Of a DNA stretch of 64,000 nt, positions 45,700 to 58,496 are shown one piece after another. Source of the stretch: Pseudofabraea citricarpa (lineage: Eukaryota > Ascomycota > Leotiomycetes > Helotiales > Dermateaceae); assembly GCA_029641185.1 (NCBI GenBank), contig JAPWGK010000028.1, positions 310,001 through 374,000 on the forward strand, read 5' to 3'. The stretch's first letter is position 1. Every line of letters begins with the position of its first letter. The translations under genes were made by a program, and so were the position numbers. The notes under the pieces are model-generated. The model did not search any database. It saw nothing but the letters and a program-made list of their open reading frames with translations, and was not told the origin of the DNA.

Positions 45700-48600
45700 A
45701 ATGTTCCACCTATTGTCTCATGTCTTCCTGCTCGAGTTCGTGTATTAAATGTTATGAAGATGTCGAGGGAATGCTCGCCATGTTTTCAAAGTGGATGGTG
45801 TTCTGGTGGGGTATTATTTCGCTGTATACTGAGGTCTCATTAGTTTTTGTTGTCCCAAGAAATAGGAGATACTCACAGATTGGTTTGAGAACAACTTTTA
45901 TCCGTGAGGATCTCTTCTTGTGTGTACTTGGAACTTGGTAGTGTAGGCTCAATAGGAAATATATTAAGTGGTTGCTGTGACTCTGAAGTGATGGAACCGG
46001 GCGGCAAAATAAGTGGAGAGCTGTACAAAAAACCACCAGGATTATAACAAGGGCAAGGGCAGGACGCAAACAAAAATTATAAAATAATGCTGAGGTTGCA
46101 AGTAGAGGAACAAAAAAGAAGGATCAATAGAGATAGGGAGGCAGATGCGATAGTTAAAGGTAGAGGTGCGTGGACAAGGTGCAGGCAGGCGCAATCGAGG
46201 ATCCCAGCGCACAAGTGTGGGGACTAGATTCGCGTGTGGGCCGGCAGAAGCACAGGGCGTCAGCTAATGGATGGGCGCTTGTCTTTGGGGGTTGCAAGCC
46301 TTGTCTGCGACGGGACGGCTGTGATGGAGGTTGCTGAGGTGCAGCAGACAGAGATGAAGACTGAGTGAGTGAGTGAGAAAGGATGTCTCAGCGGTAGTGC
46401 CGGCAGAGTGAGCAGAATATGAATTGTTGTATTCGTTATCTCCCACGGCCAACATGATACCTCCCCTCCCCTCCCTCACCTCACCTCACCTACAGCGCTT
46501 TTGGCTATGGCGCTTTACTCCGATACCACTGGAATGCCAACCAAAGGATGCGCATGCGCCCCGGTCAGGTGCTCGCTGGTCTGTGCCTTCAGGCTGTGGA
46601 CAAGCCCGGTGCTGGGAACTGTACCGACGGTGTACTGGAATAGAAGACGTTGCAGAAGGATGGCATTCGTGGCTTCTCGTCATCATGTTGGATGGCGAAC
46701 AGAAGACAAGGCTCCACCAGAGGGCCATGAATACCAGGTCGAAGAGAAGTAGCCTGCAGTGCTGCGCCTGGCGGGCGTGCTATACGGCGGACTTGGTAGG
46801 CAAGTACCAGGTCCGGTGGGAGAAGCTGCTGCAATATTGCAACACTGGAGACCTATAAGACGCCAGCACAGCGAAGGATTGCCGTCATTCGTGGAGAAGC
46901 AGGTTGAGGGCAGAAATCACTCAACAAGCTCCCCATTCTTCTTCCAGACGAGCGACGCGACTCTCCGACTCCAGAGTTTTTCCATAGCCGCCCGGTCGCT
47001 ATTCGTCGGCTAAGTCGATGGCGCTTGTGGTCGCTAAGGCTCTATTTCCGTGCCACCTTCACCCCTCGACTGCGCTTGTCGGCCACAACCACAACCTGGG
47101 AAAACCTTTTTCAGGCTGCTCTCACTTGCTGGTCCTTGATTCCTGCAGAAGCAGAGAAAAAACAAACAAACGGCTTTTCAGCTTTCAGCACTTTCGTATC
47201 CAGGTTGCTCCTTCACGTAGATCATCTGCTGACAACGCCTGTGACTTGCCATTTGTTGTACCCTTTTCGCCCAGTCGACGGCCCGCCTCCCATCAGCACC
47301 TTACCAGAGTTACCACCTCTGCCACTCTTCCCACTACTTGTTTGATCTCCCCGTCGCGGGAACTCCGTAAGTAGCTCTGTGAGCCACCAAGTGGGTATCC
47401 CTGCACATCGATTCTTGATGACTGTCGATAACTCGACAAACCGCAAAATGGTCGTGAAATGGTGACTCGAACTAGACTTGTTCGCATTCTCATTGGCCCT
47501 TCCCCGAATTTTCTCATCCAATCGATCCGGGGAATTTTGGTCTCAGCGCCTCGCCAAATTCGAGGAGTCTCCCCCCTGACCCACGGTTTCTCGAGATGCT
47601 TTTTACCTTTTTCCTACACATATAGGGGAGGGGAGGCTCTCCAATAATCCTCAAGAGATGACTTATTGTCTCTCATAGAGATTCCCGATGTGGAAGTTCG
47701 GACGTTGTTCTCGAGCGTTGGCCAGGGCGGAAGCGATCGGCTCTAGATGCCTGCAAGAACCACCGAAAGTCATCGCAACAACTTTCTGATCGCACTTCGT
47801 ACTGACTGGACTTTGCAGCCGACCAAAGTCAAAAAGCCCATGATGCCATCCAACCCTGACTCATCGGCCGGCAAGTCTCCAAGTTCCTGGTGTTGGCCAT
47901 CTCAGATCACGTTCCAAGTTCCCAGCACAGCTGAAAGCTTGCAGTAACAGGGCAGAGGCGTTTATGCGCTGGCCGCGGCTATCACGTAGATCGTGGCGCA
48001 GTCTGTGCAGAAGATGCGATGCACCCGCCACAGTCGATGAAGAATTCTCTTTACGCATTCATGCGATTGACGTGGCAGGCGAAAAAGTCATGATACCTTT
48101 GATCCTATCTTTCCGCTTTTTGAGTTTGGCAAGCCCTTTCCACGAGCTGGAGCCGAAGCCTGTACCTCTCGATGGGTTGTGCAAGGCCGTTTCTAGCTCA
48201 GCAGGGTTGTAGCGGGTGTCATTGGCTGTGGGCAGGAGGGTGTGGCTGGTTCTAGTTTGGGACCGACAGATATAACGTGACAATGAAGTGGTGTGCTCAA
48301 CCCATGCTTCTTCCCTCCGCACGTTCGAATGTTGGGACCAAAGCTGGCACGAGGAAGCTGAATCTGCGAGTAAGAAGACATGTGGGATTTTGGATGGTGG
48401 TTGCGGCACAGTGCAGTCTGCATGGCTACAGTATCATCTATCAGCTCACCATCTCTGGAACCTATAAGGCCTACGGAAGCCGTCTTCAGATTCCCATTCG
48501 CAGCATCGCCAAATCTATCAAAAAGGAGACGGATCTGATGGAATCTCTCCGGGTTAGTGGAGAGGAAAAGGTTAGCGGCACGGCTGCACGGTTCTCCTTC

Positions 48601-49149
48601 GAGTTCCAACCACGCTACCCAAAGGCCTATGAGCTTCGTGAAGTCCATCTCTGCATCTTCATTCGTGCAGCCACATATCAGGTAAGCTGCTCTAATGTAC
48701 CCTACCCGTTTACGTAGAGGGCCCTTCTCGTAGTCAGTCTCAAATTGTCCGACGTCAAGCGGCAGCTGGATCCGAGGTGGGATAGACCTTGAAAACATGT
48801 AAATCATTCGAACGAAACTTTCAAAAGACGCAGACAAGATCCATACTGGGCAGACGCCACGAGAAGCCGGGGAGTTTCACCAGGAGCAGATAGGAGGGAA
48901 ACGCACAGGAAACAAGACGCCTCTCCCAGTGAGAGCTCCCCGAACGTGCACTCGACCCTGAATGGTTCCACGAGCCCCTCTTGCATAATGAGGGGTTCTG
49001 AAAGGAGTCGTTCGTCGAAGGAAGTCCCACCTTTGAAAGGGGTCTGAGGGATCGTGTAAGTGGTTTTCAATTTTGGCTATGATACATCGAGACGAGGAAC
49101 GGACACCGAGACTGAAAGAAGAACCAATTCGTCAGTCTTCATTGTCACT
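45700..49149. other. 3.4 kb without a supported gene
   Basis: Promoter and 5' flank of the large methyltransferase-like gene, followed by about 2.5 kb with overlapping frames on both strands. The longest is 214 codons on the minus strand at 48193-48837; it has no domain or signal, and a plus-strand frame of 146 codons overlaps it, so I do not call it. A GAGT microsatellite lies at 46362-46376. Confidence 0.45.
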
Positions 49150-49991
49150 TCAAGCTGCTTGCTGGAACCTCTTTGCCCGTGCCTCCGCCTTGGCTTTCTC
49201 GACCGGATCATCAACGATCTTTCCTGTTGGTTTCTTCGCAGGCGCCGACTTGGTTGTGGATTTCGCTGGTTCTGTCCTCCGATCTGGTGTTTGTCTCTTC
49301 GCAGCTCGTCCTCCCTCCTTTCCTTCTCGTCCTCTCTTAGCTCCTCTCTCTGGCAATGCATCATCCAAGCCCTTGATGACCTCTGGCTTGTTCTCCAAAC
49401 CAAACTTCTTCGCGCGCTCAGCTAACCTCTTTGCCTCGTCGTCCTCAGTGATACCGAATCGCTTTGCTCTAGCAGCTCGCTTCTCTGCCTCCTTCTCTGC
49501 GTCGGTCTTCTGGATACCTATGCTGAAATCTTGCTTTGGTGCCTCTGGTTCAACATTCTCTGCTGTAGTGCCTGCTGATGCGACCGCGCCATCAGTAGCT
49601 GTTGGTGCGCCCTCTCCGCCGACAACTTTTAGATCAGTCGTTGTAGATGGATCGGTATCGACTTGCTGGTTCGGTACTGCTACGGGGTTTGCGACCTGGC
49701 CTTGACCTCCTGCGGCAATCGCAGCTGCAGCTGGCGCAGTGGTTGCTTTGTTTTCGTCTTCGTCCCAGTCTATCTCGTCTTCGGCCGCTGCAGGAGCTGT
49801 AGGTAAGTCGAATCAGCATTGAGGGTTGAGAGAATCAGCGCATTGTTCTTACCTGGTGCGCCTCCGGTCTTCTTCTCGTCATTCTCTTGTAATCTGGCAA
49901 TGAGGTCTGCCTTGTTTCCCGAAATTGGCAGAGATGCTTCTTGAAGAAGCTTCTTCAGCTCAGGGACCTTTAATTGCGAGTAGTCGGTCAT
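49150..49991 (-). CDS. THO1: SAP-domain RNA-binding protein, Tho1/SARNP-like
   Basis: Two exons: 49991-49853 and 49796-49150 (786 nt, 261 aa). The SAP motif is at residues 2-37 (YSQLKVPELKKLLQEASLPI then GNKADLIARL). The middle is acidic/alanine-rich (EDEIDWDEDENK), and the second half has the repeated RAKRFGI / RAKKFGL / RAKRFQ motifs that mark the Tho1/SARNP (CIP29) family, plus K/R-rich linkers. Yeast Tho1 binds nascent RNA and supports mRNP assembly and export with the THO complex; the same nuclear role is expected. Length is close to family norm (about 210-290 aa). It is flanked by no functionally linked gene. Confidence 0.87.
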
Positions 49992-51143
49992 GTTGAATTA
50001 TGGATTTGGGGTTGGATGAGAGGTGATGTTTTGTTGATGCTCCCTGGAATGCGCGCGCTGAGATGCTCAAAACGCGCCTCACACTAGCTTACACGTGACC
50101 ACGATGCTGTAACGTCATTGCCATTTGTTGTCGATCATCGACATTGTGATGATCAATGTTAGTCGCAATTCCGCTGCAGCTTTTTGAGACCTCGTAAATA
50201 GTTAGGATTCCAGGTTATATGGTCTTCATAACGAGAATTTTCTTCATTAAGCCTCCAACTTGCTATTTTACTCCCACATTATCTTCTGGTGTGCCAAGTC
50301 CACGAACACACAAGAGCGCAATCCTGAGGTCTTTGAGGGAATAGTACATATATATGCGCCAAATAGAGTACCTGGTCGTTTGATTGAAGTTATACAAGCA
50401 ACTCATTGTATCCTTTAGAATTCGGATTCCATTGATCTGGACCTGTATCACTTGTAATCAACTCGCAAAATATTGGAAGTCTAGATATGGCAAGAGAAGA
50501 ATACAGCGAGTATATCTGAGTGTAGCAAGTACTATTAATCTGCCTCAAAGGCAAAAAGTTTCCTATTATTATCTCAGGGAAAGTGATACTACACAATTCT
50601 TTTCATATCTTTCAAAGAATGAAATGTCTCGAGCTACCATTCTTTCGCACATTCCACCTAATGATCACAAAATAGGTACACAAGTAAACCGACCGAACTC
50701 CCCTTCTTCTCAAACACATTCTCAATATGTATTTCCGTTTGCATCATTGTCATCATAGCTATCGTCGGCATCTTATGATCATTCCTAACGATTTTGCAAT
50801 ACAATCCTGTCGAAAACTGCATGCAGCCTTAAAGCTACGATTCTTATGAATATCTCATGATCGTACATCTCTTTTTCTTCTATGGCCGAGCAGGCTCTGG
50901 CTTTAATCTCCTTTGAGGATCTTGAAATATGCCGATTGGCTCTGCGAGAACGACCTGGCGTGGCCACGTTATCGATGACATGATTATTTTTACCGTCCAT
51001 CTCTTTGTCTCTCGTTCTCCGGCGTACAAACAAAGGCAGAGAAAGCTTTATATAGATGCAGCCTCGTAGGTATGAGATGTCACCACTACATAGAAGCAAG
51101 CTCACAGAAGCAAAGAAAGTCGCGAGTTGACGCACTACTAAAT
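49992..51143. other. Divergent intergenic region
   Basis: About 1.15 kb. The right part has a TATATAG box at 51050-51056, about 200 bp before the small plus-strand gene. Nothing else is supported. Confidence 0.5.
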
Positions 51144-51486
51144 GTATGTATCTTCCCCGCTACCTCTTCCACTCTGATAAGCTAACCCTTCTCTTTCCAA
51201 GACAGTTCCAGCCACCCATCAAACACACAGCATTCCAGAGCCTTCATCACTCATGACGAAACGCTGGGAATCCATCTACACGCGCCTGGTATCCACGACC
51301 AAAGACTCGATCCATCGCGTGTCGGGATCAAGCGGCGTGTCGAAGCTGCCGTGGAGTAAGAAGTTCGACAAGAGCGCAGCGCTGAGAGAGCAGGGGAAAG
51401 CTGATTATAATGGATTTGCGAGCGGCATCTGGACGACGACCGAGATCAGAGTGCAGAGGGAAGGGAGTGTCCCGAGAAAAGAATGA
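51144..51486 (+). CDS. Small putative gene (77 aa) with a 5'UTR intron
   Basis: A 77-codon frame at 51253-51486, basic and soluble, with no domain I recognise. Support comes from the upstream layout: a TATATAG box, then a well-formed intron at 51144-51205 (GTATGT donor, GCTAAC branch, GACAG acceptor) ending 47 bp before the ATG. The start codon is the first ATG after that acceptor. It could be a small conserved protein or a chance frame in a non-coding transcript. Confidence 0.4.
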
Positions 51487-53209
51487 GGGGATTAAGCTAG
51501 GAATCATCTATGTTTTGTAAATTGTGAGCAATAGTTTACTGTTGTTTTGAATGGTTTGCATATTTTTGTCGCTAGAGACATTCGTGCATCTCGAACCCTG
51601 CCGCTGACCGTGTGCGTAAATTCCCTTGTTGAGAAGATTATAAGTCCCTTATAGATAAATACCAGAATTTTGCAGCGAATAAATAGATCTTCATAGCCGT
51701 TAGCACAGAAGAGATGCCGCGAAACAAGCAGCGCAAGGTATAAGAAGAAACCCCAAATCAACTCTTATAAACCCTCTGCCAATACGACAGACAAAAACAA
51801 AACAGGGACTCAATCTCGGCAGAAGAAGGCGAGGAGGAATGACGTAAATGAAATAAGGAGCAGAAGCAGACAAAATCCCCTCACGCTCGCTAAATATCCG
51901 TCATGGATTCCTCGCTAAACCAGAAGATTCTCCCCAGCCCGGGCCTCGAAGGTACATAAGAAAGTTCCAAGAAGCGGTTAGATAGCTACCAATTGAGAAA
52001 TCTACGTCGAAGATTGAAAAAATCACAGAACGAGGTGAGCATGCCCGTGTCATTTTCCCTAGATCACTTCCACAGATCTTTCCTCACATCAGAAATCCCA
52101 GTAAGCAGCAGCGATATAAGCCCCCTAGCTTGCTATCACCAAAGCCACCGTCATCAAACCACAAATCTGCAACGCGGGGCTATATCAAGTGGTATTGCAA
52201 ATAATACTCCAACAGGGCCACACACTTTCCTCGCACAACCAACCCAACAAAGCTCGTTGTATATTGCCATAGATACCCTAGCTTGACAACGACTCTGCTC
52301 TAGCCAGCAGGTCACATCACATCACACGTCGAGTATTCTTATTTCCTCCTCCTCTACTACCCCACGTCCGCTCTTTCAAGAACCAACCCCCGCAAAAAAG
52401 AAAGAAGTTCAGAAAAGAAAAAGAAAACCGGAAAAAAGGAATCACAAGCCGTCGTCGCTGCAGATGCGTACGTGTCAAGTCGTAAATCCCAGCCATCATG
52501 TATGTATGTACTTCAGCACGCAGCGCGATATGCGAGAGAAGAAACGAAAAAGAAACAAAAAATAGAAGAAAAAAGAAAAGAAGAAGGAACGAAAATCTAG
52601 ACCTCACGAAGCCAATAAACGACAGACAACTCAAAAAGCAAACCTGCGATGCCCAAATTCCCCAGCAGGGCCAGGCGTAGCGTGGCGGGTTGGAGGAAGA
52701 GCCTTTGGATATCCTATCGGCTGTAGAATGATGGAGTTCCCTCGCTGAAAGTTGCTCTACTCATGCTGGGACAGGATAGCCGGGTGGTTGGAATCTTGCG
52801 AGGCAATACAGGAGAGAAGAGGCAAGTATAGGTAATCAGTTGGCAAGAGAAGGCATCTGGTAGCCTTCGTCTGGGAAAAAATCTCCATGAGTGATTAGCC
52901 AGCCATGCAGTATATACTTATTGTCTTCTCCACAATATGGCAAGTGCACTTGGGAAAACAAGGAGGCCATCACCACGCCAAGTCATCGCTAATTTCTTTC
53001 TATCTTTTCATCTCTTCTTCAGGGAGCAGTAGAAAATCTTCGTAGTATTACTATGCTATGCTACATCCTGGGATAGGCCAGCCAGTCAGCGAGTCGAGCG
53101 AGTTTACCTCGTGCTCTACTCTGCTCTGCTCTGCTCCGCCGCCGCAGGCAAACAGACCCCCAACAAAAAAACGCCATGGACCTATTTTTCTCATTCCTCG
53201 AATCCACAA
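51487..53209. other. Intergenic, no supported gene
   Basis: 1.7 kb between converging genes. It is A-rich on the plus strand around 52385-52620 (GAAAAA/AAGAAA tracts) and no gene-like frame is present. Confidence 0.5.
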
Positions 53210-55110
53210 TCAACTCGTCTTGGCCTTCTTCTTCGGCCGCTGCTCCTCAGCATCGCTCTTCCTACCCTCTTCATCATCGTCATCGCCCGAACTCTCGTGC
53301 GCCGAGTCGAACTCCTCCGCCACGTCGCTATCGCTATCTGCTTGGAAGTCCTCGTCGTCGCTCTCGCTGTCCTCGTCAGCGGATCCTCTGTCGGCCTTGG
53401 CTGCCACGACCTCGTCGTCTGAACTGGCCATGTCGGGGTCGAGCAGTGCGGCTTGTAGCGCCGAGTTGTCGTCGTCCATCTCGTTCTTGACTCGGATCCC
53501 CTTGATGCGGAAGAAGTCCTCGAGCGGCTTCTGCTCTTCTCGGTTGATGTTGCTAAATTGAGAATCTCCGCCGTCCTTCATGTGAACCGTGATGTCAAAG
53601 GTACGACTCGCTGAAGTTGCACCTCCGACACGCGAGAATGTGATGCTAGTGATCTGCTCGAAAGATATGTATGTTGCGGGCTTTGGTACGAACATGAAGG
53701 CCTTCTCAAGGCAGTAGAGGAAACCTTCGCTAGCCTTGATCGAACACTTGATACCAGCGACTCCATGGTGACTTGGAACACATTAGCAGAATTCCAAAAC
53801 AGCCATCTCGAAACATACCTTCTGAAATCCTTTGATGGCTCATTGACCTTCTTCTTTGCAAGACCCCAGAAGATCTGTTTTACCACATCTGCTGTAGCAC
53901 CTTCATAGTGATTCTTGACACGCCCACCATATTTCTCGTGGTTCAAGAGCTCCTCTGTCATATTCATGTCCACAATTGTTTCATCATCCTTCTTAAACTG
54001 CATGACTAAGAATGGATATCTTGTTTGACCTTGTCGCAGAGGAGGGTCAAGACCAATACAGATCATGTGATGAAGCTCATCGGGCTTTTCGAAGATCATA
54101 AACTTTTTAATAGCGGAGTACTGAATCTTGTAATCGTATGTTTTACCACGCAGACGGAACGAGCTTTCGTACATATCGATATCGAAACGTCCTCTGTGTA
54201 AGGTTAGCATAGAAAAATCGCATGGTGATGGATGACATACCTTGGAGTGAGATGCAACACATCCTGAAATTGGGCGTATGTGTCTCCAGCAACTTCCCCG
54301 ATCTCAGCCTTCTCTACCAGAGTCTCATAAAACAAGTTGGCCGCGTTGTGCTCCTCCTTTGATTGTTCAGCATCACTCGGCGCATCATCATCTTCTAGAG
54401 CTTCCTTCTTGGTCGTAACACCCGGAATGTAGAATCGCATTTCCACAAGCTGGTCCTTTCCTGCACCAGCCTTCTTGCCCTTGCCACGCGCACCACCCAG
54501 CGCACCATTGGTACCAGTATCATTTGCGTTAGCTGGGAGAGCGAACTCGACCGCGACCTCATTTTTGCCCGCCAGGTTCGTATTTGAGATTTCCGTATAG
54601 GGGATCTCGAAGGCCGGCCGGTTCTGTACTTGGAATGATAGTTCTGCCTTGCCAAACTCGCTCTTGCCCCAGTTCCAACCTCGCAGGGCATGCTCCTTGT
54701 GTTCGAGATTCGTGCTGTACCAGTTCTTGAAGATCTTCGTGAGGCGCTCGAGATCCTGCACCTGTCAGCCGGGTAATAGTAGCAGCGGGAGATGGCCTTA
54801 CATCTTGCACGAAACCATCCAGTTGGTGCACACCAGAAGTCCGCAGAAGGATCTTCACTTCATAGCCTTTTGCTGCTCTGCTCCATTGCGCGCCGCCGAT
54901 GTTCGTGTGATCAAGGGTAAATGTATCGCCGCCGCCTGATGGTTTCCATCCCAAACCCGTTTCTGCAAATCTGCACTTTCCTGACTCTTTGGAGAGATCG
55001 AGGTAGATGCTATCGAAGCTTTCACTAGGTATTGGAGGCATATTAGCGGTTGTTGACGTTGTAATGGGTAGAATTCGTGGGGTTGGGAGAGGGCGTACTT
55101 ACAGAGCCAT
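53210..55110 (-). CDS. POB3: FACT complex subunit Pob3 (SSRP1 homologue)
   Basis: Five exons: 55110-55103, 55024-54802, 54755-54241, 54193-53819, 53771-53210 (1,683 nt, 560 aa). The 8-nt first exon gives MAL, joined to ESFDSIYLDLS, the conserved Pob3 start. The N-terminal dimerisation/PH module (GLGWKPSGGG, NIGGAQWSRAAKGYE) and the middle double PH module (FRLRGKTYDYKI, LDPPLRQGQTRYPFLVMQF) are complete. The tail is acidic with DDDDEEG and ends in KKKAKTS, and lacks an HMG box as in other fungal Pob3. The protein pairs with Spt16 as a histone chaperone during transcription and replication. An alternative acceptor six bases upstream (54761) would insert Val-Gln at the exon 2/3 junction. Confidence 0.97.
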
Positions 55111-56425
55111 ATTATTTATCTTCACACGTGTGCTGTGGTGAATTTGAGGTCAAATTGATAGCTTTCGATGGGCGGCGTATGTCGACAGGAAAACGCGTAG
55201 ATTGAATCGCGTCGCCAGAGAGGACGGGGCTTGGTCACGTGTGGTCGATCAGTTCTTGAATTCTGAACTTTGTCATCCTCAAAGTTGGATGGATGGTTAT
55301 CATTTGCAACAAACTCCTACCTAAGAATAAATCGCTTTTAAAAAGTATCTTTACCATTTTTAAGAGAAGAGAAACGAAAGAAAGAGAAGGAGAAGAAGGA
55401 GAAAAATAAGAGAAGCTTCTCACGGCTTGCCATGCAGCTTTAATAGCAGGTTGCTCGGACGGAATTCAGAGTCTTTGATGGAATTTTTATTGAAACATCT
55501 ATTTGCAGGCTTCAATTTGCATCTGACTCATTTGGGTGATGCAGCAGGTCAGATAGGATCATTAAAAAAACAAAAAATATTTTAGATCTCAAAAAAATTA
55601 GGAGCCATAAAGTTAAACCTCATCATAATATCGAGCATTCAAGTCTTATCTGAAACATAGATAGATACCTTGGTACTGCACACAAGTAACTCCTGTAGGT
55701 ATCAGCTGTTCTTCACATAGACACAAGAGAAGCAGAGCAGATCAAACCACCGTCCAGAGGAAAATCATTCACACAGAATCACAAAATATCATTACAGAAA
55801 CCTAAGATACCCATATCTAGTAAACCAATCGAGCTGTCTCTTCTGGCCACTGCTACATTCCAATTTCCCCCTAATCAGACTACCAAACAGACACTCCTTC
55901 ACACAGTGCATATACTAGTGGTCTTCCACCACCACCGAATATCTGCAAGGAACAAGATGCACACCCCCTCCCTCAAAACAAAACACGCATGAACATCGTT
56001 TCCACTTTCCACCCGAGAGAGGGCCGACAACACAACACACTAAAGGGATATAATGAGAAAAAAAAAGAAGAAAAGCAGAGCGGGATATCGTCTGAAAAAG
56101 AAACCCAGTCCAGTCTTGTCTTGGTAATAAAGAAATGGTATCGCAGAAGCCCGGTTATCAATTAACGGGCACAGGTCAAATAACAGTCGGTGGTAGAGGG
56201 AAGGAAATAAAACGCCGCATGCATGCCCAAATCAAAAAAGAGAGGGTTTTGTTCCCTGGTGTTGCTTTCCTTCCTTCGATCGTGATCGCCCCGCTCAGCC
56301 TCGTCGTCGCAGGATTCGATCGCCTTTGCAGTAAGCCAAAATCATGTTACCCCATCCTTCGCCAACACGCCATGCTATGCTGTTGGTCTTGATTATGTCG
56401 ATCGAATGTATAGTGTAGGAATCCT
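55111..56425. other. Intergenic, no supported gene
   Basis: 1.3 kb holding the POB3 promoter and the 3' flank of the next minus-strand gene. It is AT-rich with only short frames. Confidence 0.55.
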
Positions 56426-56842
56426 TCATGCGGCCGTCTCCTTCTCGGTCTGGGGAGCCGACTTCTCGGAATTCACGACCTTCTTTCTCATGACTGCATC
56501 CTGTCCGCCCATGCGTCTCCCTAAGGCGCGCTCCAGCTTCGCACCCAAGGCCAACTTGTTCAGGTTCTCGGTCTTCTCCTCGGAGATGGCGAAACGTTGG
56601 CTCGACAGCTTCTTGTTGTCCAGCTTCTCCAATCCCTCCTCGATGTCCCGGATCTCCTGCTGCGCCGAATCCGAGGTGAAGGACGTCTTGACCGTGTTGA
56701 CGGTGGGAGCATTAGAGTAGGTGCTGTAGCGGGTCGAGGCCCGCTTGGAAGAGAGCTGTGGGGAGTCAGTCAGCGTCGAGGCTCCCTTGGACGAAGATAT
56801 TGACAATCGTGTTGCCCTCTTCGTGGATGTTTCGGCAGACAT
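56426..56842 (-). CDS. Small predicted coiled-coil protein
   Basis: Single exon, 138 aa. Residues 1-55 are Ser/Thr-rich and basic (TKRATRLSISSSKGAS), likely disordered and phosphorylated. Residues about 60-120 are charged and helical (QQEIRDIEEGLEKLDNKK, then EEKTENLNKLALGAKLERAL), consistent with a coiled coil, and the tail is acidic. The composition and the even use of heptad-like leucines support a real protein; I do not recognise a named family. An upstream ATG-containing mini-exon (near 56957-56968) followed by GTATGT cannot be joined in phase, so the start at 56842 is kept. Confidence 0.65.
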   Translation of the reverse strand: MSAETSTKRATRLSISSSKGASTLTDSPQLSSKRASTRYSTYSNAPTVNTVKTSFTSDSAQQEIRDIEEGLEKLDNKKLSSQRFAISEEKTENLNKLALGAKLERALGRRMGGQDAVMRKKVVNSEKSAPQTEKETAA

Positions 56843-58496
56843 GATTGCGTGCGTGGTGCGGCTGGTGGAGAATGAGATGGGGACGGGGAGGGGGAGAGGT
56901 GAAGAGTGCGGTGGCAGTGGTTAAAAGAAGGAATGGAAGGGAGAACATACACTTGGAGCCATGATGGGTCTGGACGACTCTAATGAGGTGGGCATGGCGG
57001 GCGTTTCAAGGAAGGGATTTGCTGGTGCTATCTTGGTTGTTGAGCGGGCCGGCGACTGGGACTGGGACTGGGACTGGGACTGGGAATGGGAATGGGAATG
57101 GAGATGGGGAGAGAAGAGCGGGCTCGGGGCGAATAATGTGGTGAGGGGTGTGTAGTACGGTATGGTGTGTGTGGTGTGGTGTCAGTCCTGCCGGCAGAGG
57201 GGATCCCAGGATGGAAATGTTGCTAACTTGCTCGAGGGTTGATTTGGAAGAAGGTGAAGCAAGGGCGGATTGGGAGACTGGAGGTGGGAGACTCGCGACT
57301 GGCCGTTCGAGGTTTGGCAGGTAATGATTGTTTCCCTAGTGCGTCCGAGGAAAGAGACCTTGTCGGCCACGAGGAGACTGCGGTCGGAGGCGCGTGGGCG
57401 CGTGGGAGCTTGGATGCTGTTGTTTGTGCTGAAGACTGGAGACCCAATCTTGCTCAATCTGTAACGAGGAGACCGTTTCAACACCTTCGATCTCCACTTC
57501 TAGAAGCAGCCGCACAGACACGACGAGAGGAGGGAAGTCAGACGATGTTTCTAACGCCGGGAGTTAGCAATTGGCAGACAGAGAGCAAGTAACGACGACG
57601 ATGTTCTCCTTGGGATCTTATCATGTACTGAACAGCAGAGAGAAGAGTCGCACACAATGCCTACCTGCCTGCAAATATTGGGAGACGCTGTGCTACAGTG
57701 CTACCCTATAGCCTTCAACCCTTCAACCCTTCAACCCCTACCCGGCCTTGTCACGTCGGTCAATCCCAATTTCCTGGAGCGGATACGATGCTGTGTTCAC
57801 GGGCGCCGGGAGCAGCGACGATCAGGTCGATTTGCAGTCACCTGGTCCGCCGAGGGAGATATCACAGATATCAGAGGGTAATTCAAAAGTGAAGTGACGA
57901 TGAGGAGCGACGATCAACGATCAACGGTTCACCTCAACTCGTCAGCTTTTGCTTGCAGGGAGACGGAGCGGTAGATAAGAGGGCAGAGACTGGGCTTTCT
58001 TTCCCCAAGAGCAATACTCGTAGCTAGTAGGTAGATAGATGATAGTAGCTTAGACGATTCAGTAGTTGTTGAAAGACGGGAGGGAAAAGATGGGTCTGGG
58101 CTGGGGTCCTGGTCTGAAAGCGGCACCACAACGTTGCACCGCACGTGGGAGGAGGACGAGATCGTCGAATCGAAAGAGAAGGAGTGCCGTGAAACAAGAA
58201 TTTCCGACGAGAGCCAGGTACTCGAGCAGAAAATAATAAATAATAACCCCGTGAGCTGACAAATGGAGAGCTACACCTACACTTCGAGGTGACGTGAAGT
58301 GGCTGCAGGTACCGGAAACCCTGATTGCTACTGTATCATTTCCGCCAAACCACGCGTGAAAAAGAAAATCATCACCAAAAACCCCACAGTTGCTCGTCAC
58401 CCATCACCCATCACCACTCCCAAACACCAGACACCAAACACCATCCGCCAACCACCACCCAACTTCCGCTCTTCCTCCCCCTGCTACTGTACAATC
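56843..58496. other. Divergent intergenic region with hexamer repeat
   Basis: 1.65 kb between a minus-strand and a plus-strand gene. It contains the GGGACT repeat (57050-57105). Short frames on both strands are in conflict; no gene is called. The right end is A/C-rich 5'UTR-like sequence before 58497. Confidence 0.5.
57050..57105. repeat. GGGACT / GGGAAT hexanucleotide tandem repeat
   Basis: About five GACTGG-type units followed by four GAATGG-type units, in the divergent promoter region. Confidence 0.8.

Noticed and set aside
48193..48837. 214-codon minus-strand frame in the 45.7-49.1 kb gap
   Set aside because: No domain, no splice context, and opposite-strand frames of comparable length overlap it. 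Weak candidate only.
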